NCBI RefSeq assembly: GCF_000745855.1
Contig: NZ_JQKD01000033.1
Coordinates: 1 to 64,000, forward strand
Length of the DNA: 64,000 bases
Source of the DNA: Xenophilus azovorans DSM 13620
GTDB lineage: Bacteria > Pseudomonadota > Gammaproteobacteria > Burkholderiales > Burkholderiaceae_C
Direction of reading: 5' to 3'
The notes under the pieces were generated by a model. The model ran no database searches, had not been told where the DNA came from, and saw only the letters and a program-made list of their open reading frames with translations. Position numbers and translations under genes: made by a program. Of this stretch, positions 38,794-47,719 are shown piece by piece; position 1 is the first letter of the stretch; each line of letters opens with the position of its first letter.

Positions 38794-40521
38794 CTATTGT
38801 GGCAAACGCTCCTGCGCCGCCGGTGCGGTCTGCGCGGCCGGCGCGAAGCTGATCACGAAGGCGTTGCCTTCCGGCCCGTCGCCGTCGAGCGTGCGCCGCT
38901 CGTAGCCGATGGCGCCGCCGTGGCGCCCGCACAGCTCGCGGCAGATGTACAGGCCGAGGCCGCTGGAGCGGCTTTCGGACGAGAAGAAAGGCTCGAACAG
39001 GTGGCGCTGCACGGCCGGGTCCAGCGGCGCGCCGTCGCTCCACACCAGCAGCTGCGGCCGGCCCTGCGGCGGCCAGGCGGTGACGACCTGGATCGCGCCT
39101 TCCTCCTGGCTGGCGTAGCGCGCCGCGTTGTCCAGCAGGTTGACCAGGATGCGCCGCAGGTGCTCGGCCTCGAAGCGCACCTGCGCCTGGGCGCCCAGCG
39201 CATGCCGCACGCCCGCGCGCCCGGTCTGCTGCACCCATTCCTCGACCATGGTGAGCACCATCGGGTCGAGCATGAGCTGCTCGCCCTCCAGCGGCAGCGC
39301 CCGCTGCTGGCGCGCGCGCGAGACGTCCAGCACATCGTCCACGATGCGCGCTAGGCGCTGCGCGTTGTGCTGCACCATCTCGTTCAGGCGCCGCTGGCCG
39401 GGGTCGGTCAGGTCCTCCGACAGCAGCGCGCTGGCCTGCGCGATGGCGGCCAGCGGGTTGCGGATCTCGTGCGCCACCGCGGCCGACATGCGGCCCATCG
39501 CGGCCAGCTTCTCGGTGCGGATGCGCGCCTCCAGCTCGCGCAGGTCCTGCAGGAACATCACGCACAGCCCCTCGGTGCGCGCTCCGGCCGCCGGCGTGAG
39601 GCGGGTGCGCACCCGCAGCTCGCGCGGGGCGCCGCGCGCCTGGGCGATCGGCAGCTCGGCCGACTGCGCGCTGCGGCGCTGGAAGGTGCGCGCCGCCAGT
39701 TGCGCCAGCGCGTGCCAGGCGGGCTGGTTCTCCAGCGCGAAGGGCATGTCGGCCGCGCCCAGGCCGCGCCCGAGGATCGCGTCCGCCGCCGGGTTGGCCG
39801 CCTGCACGCGGCCGTCCAGGTCGATCACCAGCACGCCCTCGCCCAGCGCCTCGATCACCAGCGCGTTGACCTGCGCCTGCATCTGCGCCGTGCTGCGGCT
39901 GTGCAGCGAGCGCTCCTCCTCGCGCGCCAGCCGCAGCGCCAACTGGTGCGCCAGCAGCGAGACGACGAACAGGCCCGTGCCCGTGAGCGCCGCCTGCAGG
40001 AAGCGCGCGGGCGCGTCGGCCCCCTGCAGCAGCTGGTAGCGCAGCGCGTCGCCCAGCAGCAGCAGCGTGACGAGGGCCGTGGTCGCCAGCCCCACAGGCA
40101 GCGAGCCGACCACGGCGCCCATCAGCACCGGCAGCGCGAACAGCGGCGTGTAGTTGATGCTCGCCGCCTGCAGGGTCTGGAGCACGGCGAAGGTGGCCAG
40201 GTCCACCCCGATGCTGCCCAGCCAGGCCAGGCCCATGCCGCGCAGCGGCGGGCGCGGATGCAGGTAGCGCGTGCCCAGCAGCGCCGCCGCGAAATACGCG
40301 ACCGACACGCCCAGCGCCAGGTGGTTGAGCGGCTGCCCCAGCGCGAAGGTCACGCCCTGCAGCAGCACCAGCACCACGCCGACGAACACGCGCGCTGTCA
40401 TGAAGCCGCGCCACAGGCGCACCAGCCCGCCCGAGCCGCGCGGCGTCAGCGCGCCGCTGCCGGTGTCCAGGCCGGCCCAGTCCGTGGCCGGAGCACCGCC
40501 GCGCGACCAGGGGGAGGCCAT
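38794..40521 (-). CDS. pilS: PilS-like sensor histidine kinase
   Basis: The 575-residue protein has six membrane helices (about residues 35-215), a PAS-like domain (ALGEGVLVIDLDGRVQAANPAA), a HisKA domain with AAVAHEIRNPLAAIAQ and a HATPase domain ending in SSGLGLYICRELC. PilS senses pilin levels in the membrane and controls PilR. ATG 40521 is used; in-frame ATGs at 40554 and 40596 are possible but the latter lies in the dispersed repeat. Confidence 0.9.
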   Translation of the reverse strand: MASPWSRGGAPATDWAGLDTGSGALTPRGSGGLVRLWRGFMTARVFVGVVLVLLQGVTFALGQPLNHLALGVSVAYFAAALLGTRYLHPRPPLRGMGLAWLGSIGVDLATFAVLQTLQAASINYTPLFALPVLMGAVVGSLPVGLATTALVTLLLLGDALRYQLLQGADAPARFLQAALTGTGLFVVSLLAHQLALRLAREEERSLHSRSTAQMQAQVNALVIEALGEGVLVIDLDGRVQAANPAADAILGRGLGAADMPFALENQPAWHALAQLAARTFQRRSAQSAELPIAQARGAPRELRVRTRLTPAAGARTEGLCVMFLQDLRELEARIRTEKLAAMGRMSAAVAHEIRNPLAAIAQASALLSEDLTDPGQRRLNEMVQHNAQRLARIVDDVLDVSRARQQRALPLEGEQLMLDPMVLTMVEEWVQQTGRAGVRHALGAQAQVRFEAEHLRRILVNLLDNAARYASQEEGAIQVVTAWPPQGRPQLLVWSDGAPLDPAVQRHLFEPFFSSESRSSGLGLYICRELCGRHGGAIGYERRTLDGDGPEGNAFVISFAPAAQTAPAAQERLPQ

Positions 40522-40578
40522 CGAGCTACCCAGGATGCCGGGCGTCGTCCGCATCGCACGAGGCGAAGCGGTACTGGC

Positions 40579-40692
40579 GGCCGCGGAGCAGGCCATGCGC
40601 GAACACGCACGGAACGGGCTTTGTCCGGCCGTCGCGTGTGCCCCCTTGAGGGGGTTGGCGAAGCGGAACGAAGTCCGCGAAGCCTGGGGGTG
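40579..40692 (-). repeat. Dispersed extragenic repeat, copy B
   Basis: About 114 bases between pilS and the PP0621-like gene, in reverse orientation relative to copy A at 27798. It contains the central palindrome CCCCCTTGAGGGGG (40641-40654). Read on the minus strand it begins directly after the PP0621-like gene's stop, as copy A begins directly after accC. Confidence 0.85.
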
Positions 40693-40695
40693 TTT

Positions 40696-40926
40696 TCATG
40701 TTTCGCCGAGGCGGCGATGCGTTTCGCTGCAGTAGCTGCCCTGCCGGCCGGCCACCGCATCGGCGGCGGGCAGGTGCACGCCGCAGTGCGCGCAGCGCAG
40801 CATGGCCTGCGGGCCGGGCACGGCGCGCGGACGGGCCGCGGCGCGCTCCTGCGCTTCCTCGCGGCGGTTCTGGCGCCAGACCCAGATCGCCACCACGACC
40901 ACCGCCAGCACGATCAGGTACTTCAT
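40696..40926 (-). CDS. Small PP0621-type membrane protein with zinc-ribbon tail
   Basis: The 76-residue protein has one N-terminal membrane helix (MKYLIVLAVVVVAIWVW), a basic segment, and a C-terminal treble-clef-like motif C-A-H-C...YCSETHRRLG, typical of the PP0621 family found beside ccsA-like or pil genes. Function is unknown. Its ATG overlaps the stop of the CcsA-like gene (40923-40926). Confidence 0.8.
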   Translation of the reverse strand: MKYLIVLAVVVVAIWVWRQNRREEAQERAAARPRAVPGPQAMLRCAHCGVHLPAADAVAGRQGSYCSETHRRLGET

Positions 40927-41732
40927 GCGACGCCGCGCCCCAGGATCACTTCCAGCACGAAGCGCGAGCCCACGTAGGCCAGCAGCAGCAGGGCCGCGCC
41001 GGCGTAGAGCACGCGCAGCGCGATGCGGCCGCGCCAGCCGAAGCGCGCGCGCCCCAGCAGCAGCACGGCGAAGGCCAGCCAGGCCAGCACCGAGAACACG
41101 CTCTTGTGGTCCCACTTCCAGCCGCGCACCGAGGGGCCGTACAACTGCTCGCTGAACAGCAGGCCGGCGGCCAGGGTGGCCGTCAGCAGCACGAAGCCGG
41201 CGGTGACGAAGCGGAAGGTCAGGCGCTCCAGCGTCAGCAGCGGCAGGCCGGCCTGCGGCTCGGCCGCCTGGCGGATCTGCTTCTCGGCGCGCCGCATCAG
41301 CCAGGCATGCACCACCGCGGCGGCGAACAGGCCGTAGGAGGCGATGCCCAGCGCCAGGTGCAGCGGCAGCCAGGGCGAGGCCGCCACGTGCAGCGGCGCG
41401 CCCGGGAAGACCGCCGCCAGCAGCACCGCCACGCCGCCCAGCACGGCCAGCGCGCGGCGCACGGTGAGCTGCGGGAAGAGGCGGCTCTCGACGGCGTAGA
41501 CCGTCAGCACCAGCCAGGCCGTGACGGACAGGGCGGGCGCCCAGCCGAAACGGGCCTCGCGGCCGAGCAGGCCGGTGCCGAGGGTGAGCGCATGCAGGAT
41601 CCAGGCGAGCGCGAACAGGCCCTGGGTGCCCTGGCGGCCGAGCCGCGTCGCCGCGGCGGCGGCCACGCCGTAGGCGGCCGCGGTGGCGATGCCCAGTGCC
41701 ACGCTGAGCGGGGAGGGGCTCGCTAGAATCAT
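40923..41732 (-). CDS. CcsA/HemX-like inner-membrane protein (YpjD family)
   Basis: The 269-residue protein has about eight membrane helices and the cytochrome-c-assembly family's Trp-rich loop GWKWDHKSVFSVLAW. YpjD-type members are distant relatives of CcsA/CcmC; a heme-handling role is not proven for them. ATG 41732 is chosen because an upstream in-frame extension is charged and lies in the divergent promoter region of ffh. Confidence 0.85.
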   Translation of the reverse strand: MILASPSPLSVALGIATAAAYGVAAAAATRLGRQGTQGLFALAWILHALTLGTGLLGREARFGWAPALSVTAWLVLTVYAVESRLFPQLTVRRALAVLGGVAVLLAAVFPGAPLHVAASPWLPLHLALGIASYGLFAAAVVHAWLMRRAEKQIRQAAEPQAGLPLLTLERLTFRFVTAGFVLLTATLAAGLLFSEQLYGPSVRGWKWDHKSVFSVLAWLAFAVLLLGRARFGWRGRIALRVLYAGAALLLLAYVGSRFVLEVILGRGVA

Positions 41733-41821
41733 CCGGGCGAGTTTAGCGGCTCGCCCTTTCCTTTTCGGGTGGTGCAACGCCGCCCCTCACGCCCTTCCGC
41801 TTTCCCTCCGGACACTCCCCC

Positions 41822-43213
41822 ATGGCCACCGCCCTCTCCGACAAGTTCTCGCGCCTCGTCAAGCAGATGAGCGGCCAGGCGCGCATCACCGAAGCCAACG
41901 TGCAGGACATGATGCGCGAGGTGCGCATGGCGCTGCTGGAGGCCGACGTGGCGCTGCCGGTGGTGCGCGACTTCGTCGCCCGCGTCAAGGACAAGGCGAT
42001 GGGCGAGGAGGTGCTGGGCTCGCTCAAGCCAGGGCAGGCGCTGGTGGGCATCGTGCACCGCGAGCTGGCGGCGACGATGGGCGAGGGCGTGTCCGACATC
42101 AACCTCGCCGCGCAGCCGCCGGCCGTGATCCTGATGGCCGGCCTGCAGGGCGCCGGCAAGACCACCACCACCGCCAAGCTGGCCAAGCACCTGATCGAGA
42201 AGCGCAAGAAGAAGGTGCTGACGGTGTCGGGCGACGTCTACCGCCCGGCCGCCATCGAGCAGCTCAAGACGGTGACGAAGCAGGCCGGCGCCGAGTGGTT
42301 CCCCAGCACGCCCGATCAGAAGCCGCTGGACATCGCCGCCGCCGCGCTGGACTACGCGAAGAAGCACCACTTCGACGTGCTGCTGGTCGACACCGCCGGC
42401 CGCCTCGCCATCGACGAGGTGCTGATGGAGGAGATCAAGTCGCTGCACGGCGCGCTCAAGCCGGTGGAGACGCTGTTCGTCGTCGACGCCATGCAGGGCC
42501 AGGACGCGGTCAACACCGCCAAGGCCTTCAAGGACGCGCTGCCGCTCACCGGCATCGTGCTGACCAAGATGGACGGCGACTCGCGCGGCGGCGCCGCGCT
42601 GTCGGTGCGGCAGATCACCGGCGTGCCGATCAAGTTCGCGGGCGTCTCCGAGAAGATCGACGGCCTGGAGGCCTTCGACGCCGAGCGCCATGCCGGCCGC
42701 ATCCTGGGCATGGGCGACATCGTGGCGCTGGTCGAGCAGGTCTCGGCCGGCGTGGACGTGGAAGCCGCCAAGAAGCTGGCCAGCAAGGTCAAGAGCGGCC
42801 ACTTCGACCTGGAGGACTTCCTCGCCCAGCTGCAGCAGATGAAGCAGATGGGCGGCCTGTCGGGCCTGATGGACAAGCTGCCCGCGCAGCTGGCCGGCAA
42901 GGCCACCGACGCGGACTTGACGCGCGCCGAGCGCGACATCCGCCGCAAGGAGGGGATCATCCACAGCATGACCCCGACCGAGCGCCGCAAGCCCGAGATC
43001 ATCAAGGCCACCCGCAAGAAGCGCATCGCCGCCGGCGCCGGCGTGCAGGTGCAGGAAGTCAACCGCCTGCTGGGCGAGTTCGAGCAGATGCAGGGGATGA
43101 TGAAGAAGATGAAGGGCGGCGGCCTGATGAAGATGATGAAGCGCCTGGGCGGCGCCAAGGGCTTCCCCGGCATGGGCGGCCCCGGCGGGCCGGGCGGCCT
43201 GCCGCGCTTCTGA
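41822..43213 (+). CDS. ffh: Signal recognition particle protein Ffh
   Basis: Ffh binds 4.5S RNA and signal sequences to target inner-membrane proteins. The 463-residue protein has the N domain, the G domain with GLQGAGKTTTTAKLA, DTAGRLAIDEVLMEE and TKMDGDSRGGAALS, and a Met-rich M domain (QMQGMMKKMKGGG). ATG 41822 is right after cactcccc. It is monocistronic here and divergent from the YpjD-like gene. Confidence 0.97.
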   Translation: MATALSDKFSRLVKQMSGQARITEANVQDMMREVRMALLEADVALPVVRDFVARVKDKAMGEEVLGSLKPGQALVGIVHRELAATMGEGVSDINLAAQPPAVILMAGLQGAGKTTTTAKLAKHLIEKRKKKVLTVSGDVYRPAAIEQLKTVTKQAGAEWFPSTPDQKPLDIAAAALDYAKKHHFDVLLVDTAGRLAIDEVLMEEIKSLHGALKPVETLFVVDAMQGQDAVNTAKAFKDALPLTGIVLTKMDGDSRGGAALSVRQITGVPIKFAGVSEKIDGLEAFDAERHAGRILGMGDIVALVEQVSAGVDVEAAKKLASKVKSGHFDLEDFLAQLQQMKQMGGLSGLMDKLPAQLAGKATDADLTRAERDIRRKEGIIHSMTPTERRKPEIIKATRKKRIAAGAGVQVQEVNRLLGEFEQMQGMMKKMKGGGLMKMMKRLGGAKGFPGMGGPGGPGGLPRF

Positions 43214-43325
43214 TCCCTGCGCACCGCCGAACGGCCTAAGCCGCCGGCCAGCACTTCCGGCGAATGGCCTGCCGGGGCCGCGCCTGCCCACAATGCGCGC
43301 CATCCCAGGCAAGAGGAGGCGCGCC

Positions 43326-45209
43326 ATGGCCACCCGCAAAGCCGCCCGCCGGCCCGCCGTCCAGGCGCTGCCCGCGCGCGATGTCGTCAAGGCCGACCCG
43401 ATCGACTTCCGCGACCGCCTCTACGTGCCGCCGGTGCGCCTGCGCCCGGGCGCCGAACTGCGGCCGGCGCGCGCCGTGCCGGTGCTGAACCAGGGCCGCA
43501 CCAGCGCCTGCACCGGCTTCGCGCTCGCCACCGTCGTGCACTGGCTGCTCTCGGCCGACGGCGAGGCGGCCGAGCAGGTCTCGCCCTTCATGATCTATTC
43601 GATGGCGCGGCGCTACGACGAATTCCGCGGCGCCACGCAGGACACCGGCTCCAGCCTGCGCGGCGCGCTCAAGGGCTGGCACAAGCACGGCGTCTGCCGG
43701 CGCGAGCTGTGGCCGCGCGAGCCGATGCCCAAGGAAGTGCCCGCCGACCCGCGCGACGACTGGTGGCCCGACGCGATGCGCCGCCCGCTGGGCGCCTACT
43801 ACCGCATCGACCCGCGCGCCGTCGCCGACATGCACGTGGCGTTGGCCGACGTCGGCGTGCTCTATGCCAGCGCCCAGTGCCACGCCGGCTGGCGCGAAGG
43901 GCAGGACGCCGCCCGGCGCGGCGACGAGCCGTGGGCCATCCCGCAGCGCGAGCTGGCGCCCGGCGACGGCGGCCATGCCTTCGTCATCCTGGGCTACACG
44001 CACGAGGGCTTCATCATCCAGAACTCCTGGGGCGAGGGCTGGGGCAGCGGCGGCCTGGCGCTGCTGCGCTACGAGGACTGGAGCGCCAACGCGATGGACT
44101 GCTGGGTGGTGCAGATGGGCGTGGCGACCTCGCTGCACCTGGCCATCGCGCGCAGCCCGGCGCTGCGCATGCCGCGCGCCGGCAAGGTCGAGCTGGCGAC
44201 CGAGGAGCGGCTGCGCAACCACGAGCTGGCGCCCTACATCGTCAACATGGAGAACAACGGGCGCCTGTCCGACTCGGGCGACTTCCGCACCAACCCCTCC
44301 GACGTGGAGGCGCTGGTGGGCACCTACCTGGAGCGGGCCCGCGCGCAGTGGAAGCTGCCGGCCAACGCGCCGGTGGACATCGCCATCTACGCGCACGGCG
44401 GCCTGACCAGCGAGGGCGACGCGGCGAAGACGGCCGCGCAGTGGATCCCGGCGCTGTACGAGCGCCACGTCTTCCCGATCTTCTTCATGTGGGAGACGGG
44501 CCTGATCGCCACGCTCGGCAACATCGTCAAGGACATCTTCAGCGGCGAGCGCGAGCGCGCCGGCGGCATCCAGAACTGGTGGAACGAGCGGCTGGAGCGC
44601 ACGCTGGCCCGCCCGGGCACCGCCATCTGGGGCGAGATGAAGGAGAACGGGCGGCTGATCTCGTCGGCGCGCAACAGCGGCGGGCGCGTGCTCTACGACT
44701 GCGCGATGCGCTCCGGCGCCTTCAAGCTGGGGCGCGACCGGCTGCACCTGATCGGCCACTCCGCCGGCGGCATCGTCCACTGCCACCTGGTGGACCTGCT
44801 GGCCGGCCTGGGCTGGCGCTTCCACAGCGTCAACCTGATGGCGCCGGCCGCGCGGGTGGACCTGTTCGAGCAGAAGATGCTGCCGCACATCACGAGCGGC
44901 AAGGTGCGCCAGTACAACCAGTGGCACCTGTCCGATCCGCTGGAAAGCGCCGACGCCACCTGCCGGCCGATCCTGGGCTACGGGCGTTCGCTGCTGTACC
45001 TGGTGTCCGAGTCCTTCGAAGGCGGCAAGCGCACGCCCGTCGTGGGCATGGCGAAGTACGTGCCGCTCGAACTGGCCGCCCGTGCCAACGTGCAGCTGTG
45101 GGCGGCGCAAAGCCGCGAGACGAACAGCACCACGCACGGCGGCTTCGACGACGACGAGGCGACGCGCGCAAGCGTCATCCGCAGCATCCTGGCGGCCGGC
45201 AACGCCTGA
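43326..45209 (+). CDS. Papain-like (C1) protease fused to an alpha/beta-hydrolase domain
   Basis: The 627-residue protein has two enzymatic parts. Residues 45-265 are a C1 peptidase with oxyanion Gln56 and catalytic Cys62 in VLNQGRTSACTGFA, His217 in GDGGHAFVILGY and Asn233 in QNSWGEGWGSGG. Residues 345-620 look like a lipase/esterase fold, with AHGGLTSEGDA and nucleophile elbow GHSAGG (Ser479). There is no signal peptide or membrane helix, so it is probably cytosolic or exported by a specialised system. AGGAGG lies five bases before the ATG. Its neighbours (ffh, opgH) give no functional hint. Substrates are unknown, and the fusion itself is unusual. Confidence 0.8.
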   Translation: MATRKAARRPAVQALPARDVVKADPIDFRDRLYVPPVRLRPGAELRPARAVPVLNQGRTSACTGFALATVVHWLLSADGEAAEQVSPFMIYSMARRYDEFRGATQDTGSSLRGALKGWHKHGVCRRELWPREPMPKEVPADPRDDWWPDAMRRPLGAYYRIDPRAVADMHVALADVGVLYASAQCHAGWREGQDAARRGDEPWAIPQRELAPGDGGHAFVILGYTHEGFIIQNSWGEGWGSGGLALLRYEDWSANAMDCWVVQMGVATSLHLAIARSPALRMPRAGKVELATEERLRNHELAPYIVNMENNGRLSDSGDFRTNPSDVEALVGTYLERARAQWKLPANAPVDIAIYAHGGLTSEGDAAKTAAQWIPALYERHVFPIFFMWETGLIATLGNIVKDIFSGERERAGGIQNWWNERLERTLARPGTAIWGEMKENGRLISSARNSGGRVLYDCAMRSGAFKLGRDRLHLIGHSAGGIVHCHLVDLLAGLGWRFHSVNLMAPAARVDLFEQKMLPHITSGKVRQYNQWHLSDPLESADATCRPILGYGRSLLYLVSESFEGGKRTPVVGMAKYVPLELAARANVQLWAAQSRETNSTTHGGFDDDEATRASVIRSILAAGNA

Positions 45210-45225
45210 ACGCCGCCCGCAAAGG

Positions 45226-45251
45226 AAAAGGCCCGCCGAGGCGGGCCTTTT
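45226..45251. terminator. Bidirectional terminator between protease-hydrolase gene and opgH
   Basis: AAAAGGCCCGCC (45226-45237) is complementary to GGCGGGCCTTTT (45240-45251), giving a strong stem with A/T runs on both sides. It lies between two convergent genes and serves both. Confidence 0.9.
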
Positions 45252-45278
45252 CAGGGGGTGTGACAGCAGTTTTCTCGA

Positions 45279-47303
45279 TCAGGCAGCCAGCAGCGCCTTG
45301 GGCTGCGAGAGGCGGTCGGCGTGCATCCAGGCGCGGCGCAGCACGGCCGGCGAGCGCGATTCCTCGGGGATCAGCAGGTAGCTGCGCTCGCGCATCGCGC
45401 TGCCCAGGGCGATCTGGCTGGTGACCACGGCCATCGGGATGGCCAGCAGCAGCGGCAGGCCCACCGGCATCAGCCACACCAGCGCGCTGGCGTCGACCAG
45501 GGCCACGGCGGCGGCCAGCACGGCGACGATCCCGCTCATCGGCAGCAGGCGGGCGGCGGCCTCGCGCCACGGCACGGCGGCGGCTTCCCGCGGGGGCGAC
45601 TTCCAGTCCAGCTTGATGCCGGTCAGCGCCACCACGACGAACAGCGAATGGGCCAGCATGCGCACCGGCGCCTGCACGATCGCCATGCCGGCTTCCAGCA
45701 CCGAGCTCTTGAAGAGCGCGAACAGGCCGCCGAACTGGCGCTGCTCCTTGCGCAGCAGCACGGCCACCAGGCCCAGCACGCGGGGCAGGAACAGCAGGCA
45801 CAGCGTCCACAGCCACAGGCCGGCCAGTTCCATCGGCATCACCATCCAGTAGTCCACCAGGCTGGAGCCCGACAGCCACAGGGCGGTGCCCAGGGTCATG
45901 AAGGCCAGCCACAGCGGCGCCGAGACGTAGGCCATGGTGCCGGTCACGAACATCGCGCGGTGCACGGAATGGATGCCGGGCTCGGCCATCAGGCGGGCGT
46001 TCTGCAGGTTGCCCTGGCACCAGCGGCGGTCGCGCTGCAGCTCGGCCAGCAGGTCCGGCGGCTGCTGCTCGTAGCTGCCGACCAGGTCGGCGCACAGCCA
46101 CACGTGGTAGCCGGCGCGGCGCATCAGCGCGGCCTCGACGAAGTCGTGGCTCATGATGCCGCCCGACATGCCGCCCGTACCCTTGATCGGGGCCAGCGCG
46201 CAGTGCTGCATGAAGGGCTCGACGCGGATGATGGCGTTGTGGCCCCAGTAGTGCGATTCGCCCAGCTGCCAGAACTGCATGCCCAGGGTAAAGAGGCGCC
46301 CCGTCACGCGGCTGGCGAACTGCTGCGCGCGGGCGTGCAGCGTCACGTGGCCGATGGCCTGGGTGGCGGTCTGGATGATGCCGGCGGAGGGGTTCGCCTC
46401 CATCAGCTTGACCATGTTCGCCAGGCAGTCGCCGCTCATCACCGAGTCGGCGTCCAGCACGATCATGTAGCGGTAGTCCTTGCCCCAGCGGCGGCAGAAG
46501 TCGGCCACATTGCCGGCCTTGCGGTGCGTGCGGCGGGTGCGCAGGCGGTAGTAGACCTCGACCTGCGGCTGGTTCCCGTTCTCGGCCAGCGCGGCGCGCA
46601 GGTCTTCCCAGGCGGCGCGCTCGGCCCTGGCGATCTCGGGGTCGTAGCTGTCCGAGAGCACGAACACGTCGAACTGCTGCGCGTGGCCGGTGTTGGCGAC
46701 CGACTCGCAGGTGGCGCGCAGGCCGGCGAAGACGGTGGCCACGTCCTCGTTGCAGATCGGCATGATGATGGCGGTGCGCGCCTCGGGGTTCATCGGGTGG
46801 TGTGCCACCTGCTTGGCCGAGAGGGCGTGCCTGTCACCGAAGAGCGAGACGTAGAAGCCCATCAGCGCCGTCACGAAGCCGGTCACGACCCAGCCCGAGA
46901 GCAGGCCGTACAGGGCGATCTGGCCCCATTCGAGGAACTTGTTGTCGTAGTCGGGCTGCACCTGCGCGAACAGGGTGGAGGCGACCACCGTGCTGAGCAC
47001 GGCCAGCAGGATGAAGACGGCGCGGCGCTGGCGCGCGGCGCGCTCCCAGGCCTGCTTCGGGAAGTGCACGGCCTCGGGCGCGGGCTCGCCGCCGACGCCC
47101 AGCTTCAGCAGCAGGGCGGTGCCGATGCTGTTCCAGAAGCCGCGCCAGGGGCGGGGCGTCATCGAGCCGCGGTGGATCGGCGGCGCGGTGACGGCGTTGG
47201 GATGGCGCTCCTCGCGCAGCGGGCTGCGGGTGGAGGGCACGGGCGCGGCCTCGAAGTCGGCCGGGGTGAGCACCTTCAGGTGGGAGAAGTCGTTCGGCTT
47301 CAT
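45279..47303 (-). CDS. opgH: Glucans biosynthesis glucosyltransferase OpgH (MdoH)
   Basis: OpgH polymerises UDP-glucose into the beta-1,2 backbone of osmoregulated periplasmic glucans and moves it across the inner membrane. The 674-residue protein has several membrane helices flanking a GT2 domain (IIMPICNEDVATVFAG, VLDADSVMSGD, and the QRDRRWCQGN motif). The start at 47303 has TAAGGAGA upstream. The usual partner opgG is not adjacent, which is unusual. A sigma-54 promoter at 47542 and GlrR-type sites further upstream predict control by the glrR gene next door. Confidence 0.94.
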   Translation of the reverse strand: MKPNDFSHLKVLTPADFEAAPVPSTRSPLREERHPNAVTAPPIHRGSMTPRPWRGFWNSIGTALLLKLGVGGEPAPEAVHFPKQAWERAARQRRAVFILLAVLSTVVASTLFAQVQPDYDNKFLEWGQIALYGLLSGWVVTGFVTALMGFYVSLFGDRHALSAKQVAHHPMNPEARTAIIMPICNEDVATVFAGLRATCESVANTGHAQQFDVFVLSDSYDPEIARAERAAWEDLRAALAENGNQPQVEVYYRLRTRRTHRKAGNVADFCRRWGKDYRYMIVLDADSVMSGDCLANMVKLMEANPSAGIIQTATQAIGHVTLHARAQQFASRVTGRLFTLGMQFWQLGESHYWGHNAIIRVEPFMQHCALAPIKGTGGMSGGIMSHDFVEAALMRRAGYHVWLCADLVGSYEQQPPDLLAELQRDRRWCQGNLQNARLMAEPGIHSVHRAMFVTGTMAYVSAPLWLAFMTLGTALWLSGSSLVDYWMVMPMELAGLWLWTLCLLFLPRVLGLVAVLLRKEQRQFGGLFALFKSSVLEAGMAIVQAPVRMLAHSLFVVVALTGIKLDWKSPPREAAAVPWREAAARLLPMSGIVAVLAAAVALVDASALVWLMPVGLPLLLAIPMAVVTSQIALGSAMRERSYLLIPEESRSPAVLRRAWMHADRLSQPKALLAA

Positions 47304-47317
47304 GGACGGCTTTCTCC

Positions 47318-47530
47318 TTACCAGCGGGCCGACACGGCGTGGGCGGCGGTGTCGCCGATGGAGGGCATGCGCTTGAAGACGCAGTCCGCGGCGGCGCCGG
47401 CGGCGTTCAGGGCGCCGGAGGGGGCTGCATGGCCGGCGGCGCGCGGGCGCGCGGCGGCGAAATGGGGTTTTTGACGCAGACCGCCGCGCTGCGGACGCAG
47501 TGCGGAAGAGGGGCTGATCAGGTGGTTCAT
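47318..47530 (-). CDS. Possible small protein upstream of opgH (doubtful)
   Basis: A 70-codon frame ends 14 bases before the opgH start. It has no recognisable domain, is Ala/Arg-rich and could be chance in this GC-rich DNA. Its ATG would sit only one or two bases from the transcription start predicted from the sigma-54 promoter, so it would have to be leaderless, or an internal ATG (47371, 16 codons, MPSIGDTAAHAVSARW) would be used. The remainder of the 421-base gap between opgH and glrR holds the regulatory sites listed separately. Confidence 0.3.
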   Translation of the reverse strand: MNHLISPSSALRPQRGGLRQKPHFAAARPRAAGHAAPSGALNAAGAAADCVFKRMPSIGDTAAHAVSARW

Positions 47531-47541
47531 GCCGGCTATGG

Positions 47542-47557
47542 GGCAAAGCCCGTGCCA
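47542..47557 (-). promoter_or_regulatory. Sigma-54 (RpoN) promoter for opgH
   Basis: On the minus strand TGGCACGGGCTTTGCC fits the -24/-12 consensus TGGCACG-N4-TTGC exactly, with GG and GC at the required spacing. Transcription would begin near 47531, about 228 bases before the opgH ATG. Such promoters need an enhancer-binding protein; glrR, encoded immediately upstream, is one. Confidence 0.85.
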
Positions 47558-47652
47558 GCATGAAAATCTTATTTCACCTCAACGACTTAGGTCGATTTTC
47601 GAGAGGCTTCGACGGCTGTTTCCGGGCCCCCGGCCCGGAAAACCCCTGTTTC

Positions 47653-47670
47653 TGTCGCCGCCGCCCGACA
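47653..47670. promoter_or_regulatory. GlrR-type enhancer site (TGTC-N10-GACA), proximal
   Basis: TGTC at 47653-47656 and GACA at 47667-47670 are separated by exactly ten bases. This is the inverted repeat reported for enterobacterial GlrR. Its centre is about 130 bases upstream of the predicted opgH transcription start, a normal enhancer distance. Confidence 0.75.
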
Positions 47671-47702
47671 GGTGGGGGGCGGGTGGTGATGAAACTGAAT
47701 CA

Positions 47703-47715
47703 AATCAAGCACTTA
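47703..47715 (+). promoter_or_regulatory. Integration host factor (IHF) consensus site
   Basis: AATCAAGCACTTA matches WATCAANNNNTTR at every specified base. IHF bends DNA between enhancer and sigma-54 promoter; here it lies between the two GlrR-type sites. A weaker match (two mismatches) is at 47577-47589, nearer the promoter. Confidence 0.6.
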
Positions 47716-47719
47716 GCCC

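Noticed and set aside
40522-40596. Upstream in-frame starts of pilS at 40554 and 40596
   Set aside because: They add a sequence unlike the family, and the farther one lies in the dispersed repeat; ATG 40521 was kept.
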